A DNA stretch of 64,000 bases, from assembly GCA_934132895.1 (NCBI GenBank), contig CAKPAG010000002.1, positions 62,001 to 126,000 of the forward strand, read 5' to 3'. Each line of letters opens with the position of its first letter. Position 1 is the first letter of the stretch. The translations under genes were made by a program, and so were the position numbers. The notes beneath the pieces were generated by a model. It made no database searches and was not told the DNA's origin. It worked only from the letters and a program-made list of their open reading frames with translations. This stretch comes from an uncultured Clostridia bacterium (lineage in GTDB: Bacteria; Bacillota; Clostridia; TANB77; CAG-465). Positions 45,781 through 55,075 of this stretch are shown here, piece after piece.

Positions 45781-46821
45781 TTATAAATTATTTTTACTTC
45801 CATCAAACTCGTCAAAAATATTACCTACAATTTCTTCAATAACATCTTCCATAGTAATAATACCTACAAAGTTTTCTTCCTTATCTTTTACTATTACCAT
45901 ACCTTGACGTCTTTTTTGCATTAGTTTAAATATATCATCTGCTTTATCTGTATCTTCAACAAATAATGCTTCATGCATTATATCTAATATTTCCATTTTT
46001 TTAGTTTTCTTATGATATACAATTATGTCTTTAATATTCAAAACTCCAATAATATTATCTTTTTCCTTGTTATACACAGGCATTCTTGTATATTTGTGAT
46101 TTTTAATTTTTTCCATTAAACCTTGGTTTGAAATATTCACATCCACTGATACAACATTTTCTTTTTTAGTCATTATTTTTGAGGCTTCAACATCATTAAA
46201 TGAAAATACATTAAATATAAGGTTCTTTTCACCTTCTTCAATGGTTCCATCATCTGTTCCTGTTGAAATCATTGCTTTAATTTCTTCCTCTGTAACTTTT
46301 TCTTCAGCATTTTTAGATATTCCAAATATTTTAGCTACAATATTAGTAGACTTCGTAAGTAGCCATACAAATGGATATGTTACTTTCATAAGTACTGTAA
46401 TCATATTCACAACATTATATGCGATTTTTTCAGGAAAACTCATAGCCATCCTTTTAGGTACAAGTTCTCCTAAAACTAGCGTAAAGTATGAAAGAATAAG
46501 TGTAACTAAAATTACTATTATCGGCTTTAATATATTTACAGAAATACTTAAAAATTTAAAATATTCTACCAATTCATCTGCAAAAGCTTCAGCTGCAAAT
46601 GCACTGGCTAAGAAACCTGCAAGTGTTATTCCTATTTGAATAGTAGCTAAAAATCCACTAGGATTATCTACAAGTTTTTGTATTTTAATTGCTTTTTTAT
46701 TTTTCTTTTTAACCTCTTGTTTTAACTCAAATTTATTTACAGATAAGAATGCTATTTCAGATGCTGCAAATACTCCATTTACTAAAATTAATAGCATTAC
46801 TATTATAAGTTGTATTAACAT
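45781..46821 (-). CDS. CNNM/HlyC-type membrane protein with CBS pair, short form
   Basis: 346 residues. The DUF21 domain (about 1-180) has four membrane segments and the motif ASEIAFLSVNKFELKQEVKK; FTLVLGELVPKRMAMSFPEK follows. Two CBS domains (about 215-335) include KITRMPV-like TRMPVYNKEKDNIIGVLNIKDI and GIITMEDVIEEIVGNIFDEFD. It ends right after this acidic helix, so the usual C-terminal CorC_HlyC domain is missing. Proteins of this family handle Mg2+ export or related metal homeostasis. Confidence 0.9.
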   Translation of the reverse strand: MLIQLIIVMLLILVNGVFAASEIAFLSVNKFELKQEVKKKNKKAIKIQKLVDNPSGFLATIQIGITLAGFLASAFAAEAFADELVEYFKFLSISVNILKPIIVILVTLILSYFTLVLGELVPKRMAMSFPEKIAYNVVNMITVLMKVTYPFVWLLTKSTNIVAKIFGISKNAEEKVTEEEIKAMISTGTDDGTIEEGEKNLIFNVFSFNDVEASKIMTKKENVVSVDVNISNQGLMEKIKNHKYTRMPVYNKEKDNIIGVLNIKDIIVYHKKTKKMEILDIMHEALFVEDTDKADDIFKLMQKRRQGMVIVKDKEENFVGIITMEDVIEEIVGNIFDEFDGSKNNL

Positions 46822-46857
46822 TTTTTTCTCCCCTTATTTTTATATTACTTTATAACT

Positions 46858-48811
46858 TTACTTGGCATTTTTTAAGTCTTCTATAAAATCTCTTAATGTT
46901 GCTGCTTTTTCAAATTCATATTTTCTTGCATATGCCATCATTTCTTGAGTTAATCTTTCTATTGTTTCTTCTAATGTTTCTCCTTTTTTAACTTCTATGT
47001 TTTCTTTTTCTTCTGCATCGAATGTTGCCTTTATACTATCTCTTATATCTTTTTTTATTGTCTTAGGAACAATTCCATGTTCTTTGTTATATTTCATTTG
47101 TATATCTCTTCTTCTATTTGTTTCATGAATTGCTTTTTCCATAGAATCAGTTAATTCATCTGCATACATTATAACGTGACCGTTTGAATTTCTCGCTGCT
47201 CTTCCTATTGTTTGTATTAACGACCTTTCACTTCTTAAAAATCCTTCTTTATCGGCATCAAGTATAGCAACAAGTGATACCTCAGGTATATCTAAGCCTT
47301 CTCTTAAAAGGTTTATTCCAACTAATACATCAAATTTACCGAAGTCTTAAATCCCTTATAATTTCCAGTCTATCTAAAGCTTCAATATCTGAATGCATAT
47401 ATCTTACTTTTATTTTTTTCTCTGATAAATAACTTGAAAGTTCTTCTGCCATTTTCTTTGTAAGTGTAGTAACTAGCACTCTTTCCCCACTTTCTATTAC
47501 TTTATTTATATTTTCTATTAAATCTTCAATTTGTCCATCTGTTGGTTTTACAACAATTTGTGGATCAAGCAATCCTGTAGGTCTAATAATTTGTTCAGCT
47601 ACCAATTTTTGATGTTCTTTTTCATAATCAGCAGGTGTTGCACTTACAAATATTTTTTGTTTTACCTTTTTTTCCCATTCATCAAATCTTAAAGGTCTAT
47701 TGTCTAATGCAGATGGAAGTCTAAATCCATTTTCTACTAAAGACTCTTTTCTTGCACGGTCTCCATTATACATTCCTCTTATTTGTGGTATTGTAACATG
47801 AGATTCATCAATTACAAGCAAAAAATCGTCTCCTAGATAATCGAATAATGTATATGGAGTACTTCCTGGCTTTCTTCCTCCAAGTACAGCTGAATAGTTT
47901 TCTATTCCTTGACAAAATCCAGTCTCTTGTAGCATTTCAATATCAAAATTTGTTCTTTGTTCAATCCTATATGCTTCTACTACTTTTCCGTTATCCTTGA
48001 AATACTTTATTCTTTCTTCTAATTCTTCTTTTATCTTTCCTATTGCTTCGTTAATCTTTTCTTTAGGCATTACATAGTGTGATTTTGGATATATAAGTTC
48101 GTGTTTTGAAGTCTTTAATACCTTTCCTGTTACCGCTTCTATTAAACATATTCTATCTATTTCATCTCCAAAAAATTCTAGCCTTATTGCTTCCTCACTA
48201 TTTTCAGCTGGAAATATATCTACTATATCTCCCTTTACTCTAAAGTTTCCTCTAAAAAACTCCATGTCACTTCTTACATATTGCATTTCAACTAATTTTG
48301 TAAGTATTTCATCTCTTTTTATCTTCATTCCCGGTCTTACTGATAGTACCATATTAGAGTAGTCATCTGGTGAACCTAAAGAGTAAATTGCAGATACACT
48401 GGCAATTATTATAACATCTTTACGTTCAAAAAGAGCAGCAGTTGCACTATGTCTTAATTTATCTATTTCATCATTTATACTACTATCTTTTTCAATATAT
48501 GTATCAGTTGAGGCAATATATGCTTCAGGTTGATAATAATCATAATAAGAAATAAAATATTCTACTGCATTTTCAGGAAAAAATTCTTTAAATTCACTGT
48601 ATAACTGTCCTGCCAGTGTTTTATTATGTGTCATAATTATTGTAGGTTTATTTACTTCTTTTATTACATTTGCTATTGTAAAAGTTTTACCCGAACCTGT
48701 CACTCCAAGCAAGGTTTCTGCATCATAACCTTTTTTTATTCCATCTACCAATTTTTTTATTGCCTCTGGTTGATCACCAGTAGGTTTAAAATTCGAATGT
48801 AATTTAAACAT
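46858..48811 (-). CDS. uvrB: Excinuclease subunit UvrB, interrupted by a +1 frameshift at CGG
   Basis: DNA-repair helicase that verifies damage with UvrA and recruits UvrC. First frame: FKPTGDQPEAIKKLVDGI, Walker A LLGVTGSGKTFTIANV, hairpin SYYDYYQPEAYIASTDTYIEK, DESH box LLVIDESHVTIPQ, and ALDRLEIIRDLRL. There Leu490 is followed by CGG and at once TAA. Skipping the C at 47341 gives GKFDVLVGINLLREGLDIPE, then the arginine-finger QTIGRAARNSNGH and the UVR domain, 650 residues in all. Every helicase motif is then present in order. Confidence 0.95.
47338..47344 (-). other. +1 frameshift site in uvrB (CUU-CGG-U)
   Basis: Minus strand: CUU (47344-47342), extra C (47341), GGU (47340-47338). Zero frame ends at UAA immediately after CGG; +1 gives Leu-Gly-Lys-Phe-Asp, nearly invariant in UvrB. 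An AAGGG lies about 9 bases upstream of CUU and might act as an internal Shine-Dalgarno stimulator. Confidence 0.92.
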
Positions 48812-48848
48812 TTTTTCCTCCTTTTCACTTCTTATTAATATGTTCTAA

Positions 48849-49550
48849 TCAATAAATTTCTAAATCATAATCGTCTTTTACTTTACTTACTTTTTCTTCA
48901 TGTGAATGTACTACTTTTTCTATTTCATTATTTATTTTAAATATTCCTTCTGTTATTCCTTTTAAATCTGCTTTCTCACTAATAAAATCAGCTTGATTTT
49001 TTGCCTCATCTTTACTATTAACTGGGCATACAACAAATCCATTAGCTTTCTTTTTTACATATTTCATTGCTAAAGAGTCATTTCTACCATTGCCACAATA
49101 TATTGCTGTTTTTAACCTTCCTTTTTCAGAATAATACTCGCACCAATTCATAACATAGCTTTCTTTACCATATAAAGAGACATCAGCATCTTTACATTTA
49201 ATTGGAGGTTTAAATGGTACTACTTTATTATTAAATTTTTTATAACTAGAGCTAACCCCTATTTCAGGTGTACAAGTTCCACCTTCTATTTCTTTTATAC
49301 GAGTTTTCTCCTGGTTTTTAATATTGTACCTTATAATATTTGTATCAATATCATCAATTGTTTTTTCCATTTGTTTTTCAAATACAGGAGAAACCAAGTG
49401 AATATGAACCTCTGCACCAGTAATACTTTGCATTCTTTCTATTTGTTCTAAAAGCCCATACATATCTTCTTCAGCATATCTTCCTTCTTCGTCATTTAAA
49501 ATAGTCCCTTCTAAATCCGAAAATAGCAAGATTACTTTTTTATCTTCCAT
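48849..49550 (-). CDS. HAD-like phosphatase-fold protein
   Basis: 233 residues. Motif I is LLFSDLEGTIL (about 9-19): the HAD nucleophile Asp is present but the second acidic residue is Glu instead of Asp. Motif IV appears as YCGNGRNDSLAMKYV (about 151-165), as in Cof-type phosphatases, and NGFVVCPVNS follows. Substrate unknown. It lies between the DUF4186 gene and uvrB on one transcript-like cluster of four or five minus-strand genes. Confidence 0.75.
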   Translation of the reverse strand: MEDKKVILLFSDLEGTILNDEEGRYAEEDMYGLLEQIERMQSITGAEVHIHLVSPVFEKQMEKTIDDIDTNIIRYNIKNQEKTRIKEIEGGTCTPEIGVSSSYKKFNNKVVPFKPPIKCKDADVSLYGKESYVMNWCEYYSEKGRLKTAIYCGNGRNDSLAMKYVKKKANGFVVCPVNSKDEAKNQADFISEKADLKGITEGIFKINNEIEKVVHSHEEKVSKVKDDYDLEIY

Positions 49551-49569
49551 AACGATTTTTATCCCCTCT

Positions 49570-49929
49570 TTAACCTTTCATTTGATTTTCGATCCATTTC
49601 ATTATAACAAAAACTATATAGTCTATTTCATCATCATTTAACTCTCTTCCTTGAGGAATTTTATGCCATTTGTATAAGCAGCCTCTACAACAAGTTGCCG
49701 TTGCATGCTCAGCAATAAACACAGGATGTCCTCTCATAGGAGTTTGTTTACCATCATTTTTAGGATAAGCTTCTGAAAGTCTTTTTTTAATAAAATCATA
49801 AGCATGTTCCTTTATTTTATCCATCCCTTTTTCTTTTATATATAGCTTATCTTTTTCTTTTAATCTAAAACTACTTCTAAACTTAGATTTTTTTAAGTTT
49901 TCAAATAATATATCTACATTGCTTATCAT
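49570..49929 (-). CDS. DUF4186 family protein
   Basis: 119 residues. The whole length fits DUF4186: LFENLKKSKFRSSFRLKEKD (about 8-27), PKNDGKQTPMRGHPVFIAEH (about 55-74) and ATATCCRGCLYKWHKIPQGR (about 75-94). The Cys-Cys-x-x-Cys and His residues suggest a metal site. Function unknown. It starts 3 bases after the folD stop, so they are co-translated. Confidence 0.9.
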   Translation of the reverse strand: MISNVDILFENLKKSKFRSSFRLKEKDKLYIKEKGMDKIKEHAYDFIKKRLSEAYPKNDGKQTPMRGHPVFIAEHATATCCRGCLYKWHKIPQGRELNDDEIDYIVFVIMKWIENQMKG

Positions 49930-49932
49930 AAA

Positions 49933-50769
49933 TTATTTTTCTTTCCTCTTTAATGCAGAGTCTAATACATGTTCTACCAAAACTGAATTTGTAACCATTC
50001 CTACGCCTCCAGGGACAGGAGTAATAGCTTTAACTATATCAGATACATTATCGTAATCTACGTCTCCACACATATTTCCATTTTCATCTACATTTATTCC
50101 AATATCAATTACTACCATATTATTATTTACCATATCAGAAGTAACTAAATTTTTTCTTCCTACAGCAGAACATACAATATCAGAATTTTCTACCATTTTC
50201 TTTAAATCATTAGTTTTAGAATGGCACACTGTTACAGTTGCACCTCTTGCAAGTATAGACATAAATAATGGTTTTCCTATTATATTACTTCTACCTATAA
50301 CAGTAACATTTTTTCCTTTTAAATCAATGTTATAATAATCAAACATTTTTAATACTGCTTCTGATGTACAAGGAATAGTAGCCTTTTCTCCTGAATAAAG
50401 CTTTGCCATGTTTATATATCCTACGCCATCTACATCTTTTCTTTCATCTATTTCAAGTTTTATAGTTTGAGAAATTTTATCTGTTAATTTTCCCATAATG
50501 ATTATTCCATCTACATTTTTATCCTTGTTATAATCTCTAAACTTTTCTATAAATTCTTGCTCGTTTTCTTCTTCTACGACTTCACAAGATATTGTATTTT
50601 TTTCACATTTTTTCAAAATAGTATTTTTATACGCATAGTCATCACTTGAAGCATTAAACATCATTACAAATAGCACTGGTTCAATACTCATTTTATCTAA
50701 TAACTTTCTTTTGATTGCTACATTTTCATTTATACTCTTTATTACTTCTTTTCCAAGTAAATTTTGCAT
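49933..50769 (-). CDS. folD: Bifunctional methylene-THF dehydrogenase/methenyl-THF cyclohydrolase
   Basis: 278 residues. NVDGIIIMGKLTDKISQ (about 86-102), DVDGVGYINMAKLYSGE (about 115-131), VTVIGRSNIIGKPLFMSI (about 155-172) and the end ITPVPGGVGMVTNSVLVEHV are FolD signatures. It interconverts 5,10-methylene- and 10-formyl-tetrahydrofolate. Directly after the cyclodeaminase gene, forming a one-carbon pair. Confidence 0.94.
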   Translation of the reverse strand: MQNLLGKEVIKSINENVAIKRKLLDKMSIEPVLFVMMFNASSDDYAYKNTILKKCEKNTISCEVVEEENEQEFIEKFRDYNKDKNVDGIIIMGKLTDKISQTIKLEIDERKDVDGVGYINMAKLYSGEKATIPCTSEAVLKMFDYYNIDLKGKNVTVIGRSNIIGKPLFMSILARGATVTVCHSKTNDLKKMVENSDIVCSAVGRKNLVTSDMVNNNMVVIDIGINVDENGNMCGDVDYDNVSDIVKAITPVPGGVGMVTNSVLVEHVLDSALKRKEK

Positions 50770-50791
50770 TAAGTTCCCTCCTATTAATTAT

Positions 50792-51403
50792 TTATTTTAA
50801 GCTATTTTTTACTTCTTCAAATATTTTATCTGAAATATCTAAATACTTTTCTAATACATCATTTGCTCTTTTTTCTAATTTTTCTTTTTCCTCTTTATCA
50901 CTTATACATTTAGTATTTATATATACATTTAATGAAGCACTTTCAATACATGCTCTTGCACATGAAGCAGCTACTCCTACATCACTTATAACGATAGAAG
51001 ATGATTGATGTAATAGCTTAGCTAACATATCTAACGTATCTTTACATAGTTCCATTACCTCAAGTGGAACTATTGCTGCATTTTTTAGTAATGGATTTAA
51101 TATATCTTGCTTAGTTTTTCCATCTTCGTTAAAATCTTTAGGTAAAGAATATGCTTGAGATAATGGATAAAAAACTTCCGCATCCTTTTTTATATACTCT
51201 TCAAATTTTAGAATATTTTCGTTAAACTTATTTAAAAATTCTGTATTTTCTTCATCATACTCTAAAAACTTTTTCTTTCCTATTGTATAGTTGCATACCA
51301 TTGAGCCCAAAGCATTTGTTAAAGCACCTAAAAGTGCTGCTACTCCGCCACCGCCTGGTATAGGCTTTTTAGCAGCTAAATCTTTCAAAAATTCTTCATT
51401 CAT
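50792..51403 (-). CDS. fchA: Formiminotetrahydrofolate cyclodeaminase/cyclohydrolase family protein
   Basis: 203 residues from the ATG at 51403 (GGGAG 5 bases upstream). FLKDLAAKKPIPGGGGVAAL (about 5-24), GALTNALGSMVCNYTIGKK and DVGVAASCARACIESASLNV (about 143-162) define the FTCD_C/FchA family. It releases ammonia from 5-formimino-THF or acts as methenyl-THF cyclohydrolase. Followed by folD, consistent with folate metabolism. Confidence 0.9.
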   Translation of the reverse strand: MNEEFLKDLAAKKPIPGGGGVAALLGALTNALGSMVCNYTIGKKKFLEYDEENTEFLNKFNENILKFEEYIKKDAEVFYPLSQAYSLPKDFNEDGKTKQDILNPLLKNAAIVPLEVMELCKDTLDMLAKLLHQSSSIVISDVGVAASCARACIESASLNVYINTKCISDKEEKEKLEKRANDVLEKYLDISDKIFEEVKNSLK

Positions 51404-51438
51404 TTTATCTCCCACTTTCCTTTTGTTTTTTCAGTAAT

Positions 51439-51467
51439 ATTCTACCATTTTTTATATATTAAATCAA
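51439..51467 (-). promoter_or_regulatory. Promoter of the fchA-folD cluster
   Basis: Minus strand TTGATT (51462-51467), 17 bases, TAGAAT (51439-51444). Confidence 0.6.
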
Positions 51468-51506
51468 TATTAACATTATTTTTACCTTCAAGTCATATAT
51501 ATTAAT

Positions 51507-52031
51507 ATGATAGTTTTTAAAATAATTGGTATATTATTATTTTTAGTATTACTTACACTTGCTAATGTTACTATTTTTAAATTAGTTTTGTACTTAAAAA
51601 AAAGCAATATATATAACAGTAATTCATTAATTTTCCCTTGTATATTTAATAGCATTCAAACGTTTATTATATTAGTATTTGCAAATCATCTAATAACAAA
51701 CGTACTAGAAATTAATATTACAGATAAAAATATATATTTAAGTCTAAAAGAATATATATTTCCTATTTTATTAATAACTCTAGGTATGATATTATTGTTT
51801 ATCTCATTTCAAGCTATATCATACATGTTAATAAATAAATCTCATACTGGTTTTAGAAAAAAATATGATCCATATAGTTATTATGAAACATCACTTGTTC
51901 CATATTCATATTCTAAAGATATATCACTATATGAATCATTATTGTTAAGCCTTATGTCTTTTATTATAACATTACTTCCTTTTTCTTTTACTCTAGTTAT
52001 AGGAGTGAAAATATTTAGTGTTTTTGTTTAA
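51507..52031 (+). CDS. Small integral membrane protein of unknown function
   Basis: 174 residues with four hydrophobic segments (about 2-30, 42-66, 85-112, 145-172). A loop FRKKYDPYSYYETSLVPYSYSKD (about 119-139) is Tyr-rich. No family was recognised. The ATG has no strong ribosome site, though TTACCTTC-like sequence lies upstream; the frame continues without stop and with natural membrane composition. Convergent with recG, whose stop lies 4 bases beyond. Confidence 0.6.
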   Translation: MIVFKIIGILLFLVLLTLANVTIFKLVLYLKKSNIYNSNSLIFPCIFNSIQTFIILVFANHLITNVLEINITDKNIYLSLKEYIFPILLITLGMILLFISFQAISYMLINKSHTGFRKKYDPYSYYETSLVPYSYSKDISLYESLLLSLMSFIITLLPFSFTLVIGVKIFSVFV

Positions 52032-52034
52032 TAT

Positions 52035-54086
52035 TTAAGTAGCTATATTTATGAGTTTATCTCCAAACTTATCAAATAAAGCTTCTTTTATTTTTCTATT
52101 TTCAGGCTTTTCTAAATACTTATCTTCTTCTATTATTTTTTTAGCTGCCTCCTGAGAATTTTTTAGTATATTAATATCTTTAAGTAAATTAGCAAGTTTA
52201 AATTCTGGCAAACCAGATTGTCTTATACCAAAGAAATCTCCAGGGCCCCTTAATTCTAAGTCCTTTTCTGCTATATCAAAGCCACTATTACTTTTTTCCA
52301 TTATTTTAAGTCTTTCTCTTGCCTTTAAAGACCTATTAGAACTTTTTAAAATACAATATGACTCAAAGTTTCCTCTTCCAACTCTTCCTCTTAACTGATG
52401 CAACGCAGCAAGTCCAAATCTATCTGCATTTTCTATAACCATAACTGTAGCATTGCTTACACTTATACCTACTTCTATTACTGTAGTTGAAATCAAAATC
52501 TTAATTTCGTTATTTTTAAACCTTTGCATTATTTCATCTTTTTCTTTGTTTTTCATTTTACCATGCAAAAATTCAACTTCTACATCTTTAAAGAAACCAT
52601 TTTTGTACTTCTCATAGACCTCTTCTACTGATTCTAGTTCAAGTGTTTCGTTATTTTCAACAAGCGGACATACCACATATACCTGTCTTCCAGCATTTAT
52701 ATTTTTCATTATAAAATTATTTATTCTTGCTTCATATGTTTCATCCACAGCATAAGTTTTTACAGGTGTTCTTCCAGGTGGCATTTCGTCAATAATAGAA
52801 AGATCTAAATCACCGTAAAGCATAATTGCAAGTGACCTTGGTATTGGGGTTGCAGTCATAACTAAGGTATCAACTGATTTTCCTTTATTTGAAAGTTTCA
52901 TTCTTTGATTAACTCCAAATCTATGTTGCTCATCTGTTATTACTAAACTTAAATTATTGAATTTTATATTGTCTTCTATTATAGAATGGGTTCCAATTAA
53001 AATATTTATTTCATTATTTTCTAACCTTTCAATAATTTTCTCTTTATTTTTCTTTGTAGTACTTGACGTTATTATTTCTACTGTCATTCCAAGCTTTTCA
53101 AAATATGGTTTTAACTCGTTATAATGTTGATTTGCAAGAATAGTAGTTGGTGCCATCATAGCTGCTTGATAACCATTTTTTACAGCAATATACATTGCTA
53201 TAGCAGCTACCATTGTTTTTCCGCATCCAACATCTCCCTGAACCAATCTATTCATTAGTTTATCAGAAGATAAATCCTTAGTTATTTCTGTTATTACTTT
53301 TTTTTGAGCATTAGTTAGTTCAAATGGTAATAGTGATTTAAACTCATCCCAATTTACATTTTCATATTTACTTTCTTTTTTTAAACCTAAACTATTATTT
53401 TTTAGTGTCATAAGTGCAAGTTGAAGTAAAAATAATTCTTCGAAAATAATTCTATTTCTTGACCTTTCCACAGCATTAAAATCTTTTGGAAAGTGTATAT
53501 TATGTGTAGCATAATTTATTTCACTCAAATTATATTTTTTTCTAAAGTCATCACTAAAAGTTTCAGCTAATTTGAATTCATTTTCAAATACGGTATTTTC
53601 TAGTTTAAACAAATAATTTTGAGTAATTCCTGCAGTTAAAGTATATATAGGATAAATACCTTTTATTTTCTCCAATTCACTTAAATTATATATTTCAGGA
53701 TTATCTACAACTTTTCTACCATACTCTATTTCAACCTTTCCGTAAAAAATATATTTCATACCAATTTTTAATCTATCTTTTATATATTTTTGATTAAACC
53801 ATGTAAGCTTACAACTATCAGTATCATCAGAAACAAAAGTATGTAGTATTGTTAAGTTTTTTCTTATTCTTTGTAATTTTACATCAGTATCTATACAACC
53901 TATGAACAAAGCATATTCGCCATCTGAAAATTCAGATATATTTTTTAAATTTCTTCTATCTTCGTAACTTCTAGGATAGTACTCTATTAAGTCTTTTATA
54001 TTATTTATTCCAAGTTTATTTAAAAGTAGAGATTTAGCAGGTCCAACTCCTTTTAAATATTTGATGTCATTTTTAATATCAAACAT
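52035..54086 (-). CDS. recG: ATP-dependent DNA helicase RecG
   Basis: 683 residues from the ATG at 54086; the longer start would begin at the transcription start. Wedge/OB domain first (IKYLKGVGPAKSLLLNKLGI, YPRSYEDRRN), then helicase motifs: RLVQGDVGCGKTMVAAIAMY (I), MAPTTILANQHYNEL (Ia), TDEQHRFGVNQR (II), MTATPIPRSLAI (III), EVGISVSNATVMVIENADRFG (V) and HQLRGRVGRG (VI). It remodels stalled replication forks. No CGG codon in frame, so this long gene is uninterrupted. Confidence 0.96.
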   Translation of the reverse strand: MFDIKNDIKYLKGVGPAKSLLLNKLGINNIKDLIEYYPRSYEDRRNLKNISEFSDGEYALFIGCIDTDVKLQRIRKNLTILHTFVSDDTDSCKLTWFNQKYIKDRLKIGMKYIFYGKVEIEYGRKVVDNPEIYNLSELEKIKGIYPIYTLTAGITQNYLFKLENTVFENEFKLAETFSDDFRKKYNLSEINYATHNIHFPKDFNAVERSRNRIIFEELFLLQLALMTLKNNSLGLKKESKYENVNWDEFKSLLPFELTNAQKKVITEITKDLSSDKLMNRLVQGDVGCGKTMVAAIAMYIAVKNGYQAAMMAPTTILANQHYNELKPYFEKLGMTVEIITSSTTKKNKEKIIERLENNEINILIGTHSIIEDNIKFNNLSLVITDEQHRFGVNQRMKLSNKGKSVDTLVMTATPIPRSLAIMLYGDLDLSIIDEMPPGRTPVKTYAVDETYEARINNFIMKNINAGRQVYVVCPLVENNETLELESVEEVYEKYKNGFFKDVEVEFLHGKMKNKEKDEIMQRFKNNEIKILISTTVIEVGISVSNATVMVIENADRFGLAALHQLRGRVGRGNFESYCILKSSNRSLKARERLKIMEKSNSGFDIAEKDLELRGPGDFFGIRQSGLPEFKLANLLKDINILKNSQEAAKKIIEEDKYLEKPENRKIKEALFDKFGDKLINIAT

Positions 54087-54105
54087 ATAATAAATCACCA
54101 CTATT

Positions 54106-54134
54106 ATTATACATCAAAACATATGTTTATTCAA
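54106..54134 (-). promoter_or_regulatory. Promoter of recG
   Basis: Minus strand TTGAAT (54129-54134), 17 bases, TATAAT (54106-54111). Start of transcription would be near 54099, which supports the ATG at 54086. Confidence 0.7.
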
Positions 54135-54211
54135 TAATAAAAAACAAATTTAGCGAAAAATGATAAAAATAGAACTTAAAGAGTATAATATTTTTTTTAA
54201 AATGTAAAATA

Positions 54212-54256
54212 AAAAGGCCTTCCTATCATTATGACGGAGAAAGGCTTTTTTAATAC
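54212..54256 (-). terminator. Terminator after ToxN (locus 2)
   Basis: AAAAAGCCTTTCTCC pairs with GGAAGGCCTTTTT, loop ATAATGAT region, T tail on the minus strand. Confidence 0.8.
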
Positions 54257-54300
54257 ATACATCTTATAGTCTTTAATATCATGAATAACAAATTTTTTTA

Positions 54301-54810
54301 TTATTTTTCTAATGTATACTCTATACACTTTTTTTCTAATAATTTAAAATTACAGCACCTATTCTTTACACTTTCTGGTAAATTATTATTAATAAACGAA
54401 TTATATAATTTAAAAGATTTATTTTTAACTAGAGAATAATTTGCATTTAACCAAGATAATTGTTCTTTTAATAATTTTTGATATTTCATTTCAGAAACTG
54501 TTAATGTTTCTTTAGTCAAATCTATTAAATTATAATTTTCCTTATTTACAGGAATCATATTATTAAAATTAACTGCACCTAATTCACCACTTTTAATTTT
54601 TATAAAGTCTATGGTATTTTTCATTTTTAAATGTTTGATCTTGGGACTAGACAAAGGTGCAAAATACTCACAAGTATCTATTTTAAATAAGATTCCTATA
54701 AATGGTCTTAACTCTTTTTCAGACTTATTATATGGTACTTTACTATCAAATTTTCTCAAATAGTCACAATAGTCTGAATTAACTTTTACTATTTTTAAGT
54801 TTAAAATCAT
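54301..54810 (-). CDS. toxN: ToxN/AbiQ-family type III toxin (locus 2)
   Basis: 169 residues, AGGAGG 7-8 bases before the ATG. VKVNSDYCDYLRKFDSKVPY (about 8-27), PFIGILFKIDTCEYFAPLSS (about 34-53), NFNNMIPVNKENYNLIDL and the ending CNFKLLEKKCIEYTLEK correspond segment by segment to the locus-1 toxin and to ToxN. The two are clearly paralogues but distant. Upstream lie a small ORF with its own promoter and three ToxI repeats. Confidence 0.9.
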   Translation of the reverse strand: MILNLKIVKVNSDYCDYLRKFDSKVPYNKSEKELRPFIGILFKIDTCEYFAPLSSPKIKHLKMKNTIDFIKIKSGELGAVNFNNMIPVNKENYNLIDLTKETLTVSEMKYQKLLKEQLSWLNANYSLVKNKSFKLYNSFINNNLPESVKNRCCNFKLLEKKCIEYTLEK

Positions 54811-54844
54811 TTTTCTTCCTCCTAAAAAATTTAGCTATTACTTA

Positions 54845-54925
54845 CTAAATGCATAAACTATATGTTTTAGTAGTATGCAACAAAAAATCATCTAACACAG
54901 CTTTATTTAGTTTAGTTAGTTTCAT
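54845..54925 (-). CDS. 26-residue ORF between ToxI and ToxN
   Basis: Starts MKLTKLNKAVLDDFLLHTTK and ends in YSLCI. It has an excellent ribosome site (GGGAGGTGATAC) 5-6 bases from ATG and lies directly behind a consensus promoter. It may be a leader peptide that lets toxN be expressed from a second promoter, or a small protein. No relative recognised. Confidence 0.55.
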   Translation of the reverse strand: MKLTKLNKAVLDDFLLHTTKTYSLCI

Positions 54926-54954
54926 TTTGTATCACCTCCCGACAATTTGTGTTC

Positions 54955-54983
54955 ATTATAACACAACATCAAAGAGATGTAAA
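54955..54983 (-). promoter_or_regulatory. Internal promoter before the 26-residue ORF and toxN
   Basis: Minus strand TTTACA (54978-54983), 17 bases, TATAAT (54955-54960). Unusual for type III systems, which normally rely on readthrough from the ToxI promoter. Confidence 0.7.
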
Positions 54984-55027
54984 TAGTTTTGGAGAAAAAA
55001 TGTTCTTTTTTCTGTTTGATATGAATT

Positions 55028-55074
55028 TATTATTATATAAAATTATAAGAGATTAGAGTTTAGTCTCTAATCTC
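55028..55074 (-). terminator. Terminator after the ToxI repeats (locus 2)
   Basis: A perfect 10-bp stem, GAGATTAGAG with CTCTAATCTC, loop ACTAAA, followed by an AT-rich tail. Confidence 0.8.
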
Positions 55075-55075
55075 A

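Noticed and set aside
37647..48811. Treating trmD, ffh, murD and uvrB as pseudogenes or sequencing errors
   Set aside because: All four breaks are the same base in the same codon context before a conserved Gly, outside homopolymer runs, and the downstream frames are intact. Random error or decay does not produce this pattern.
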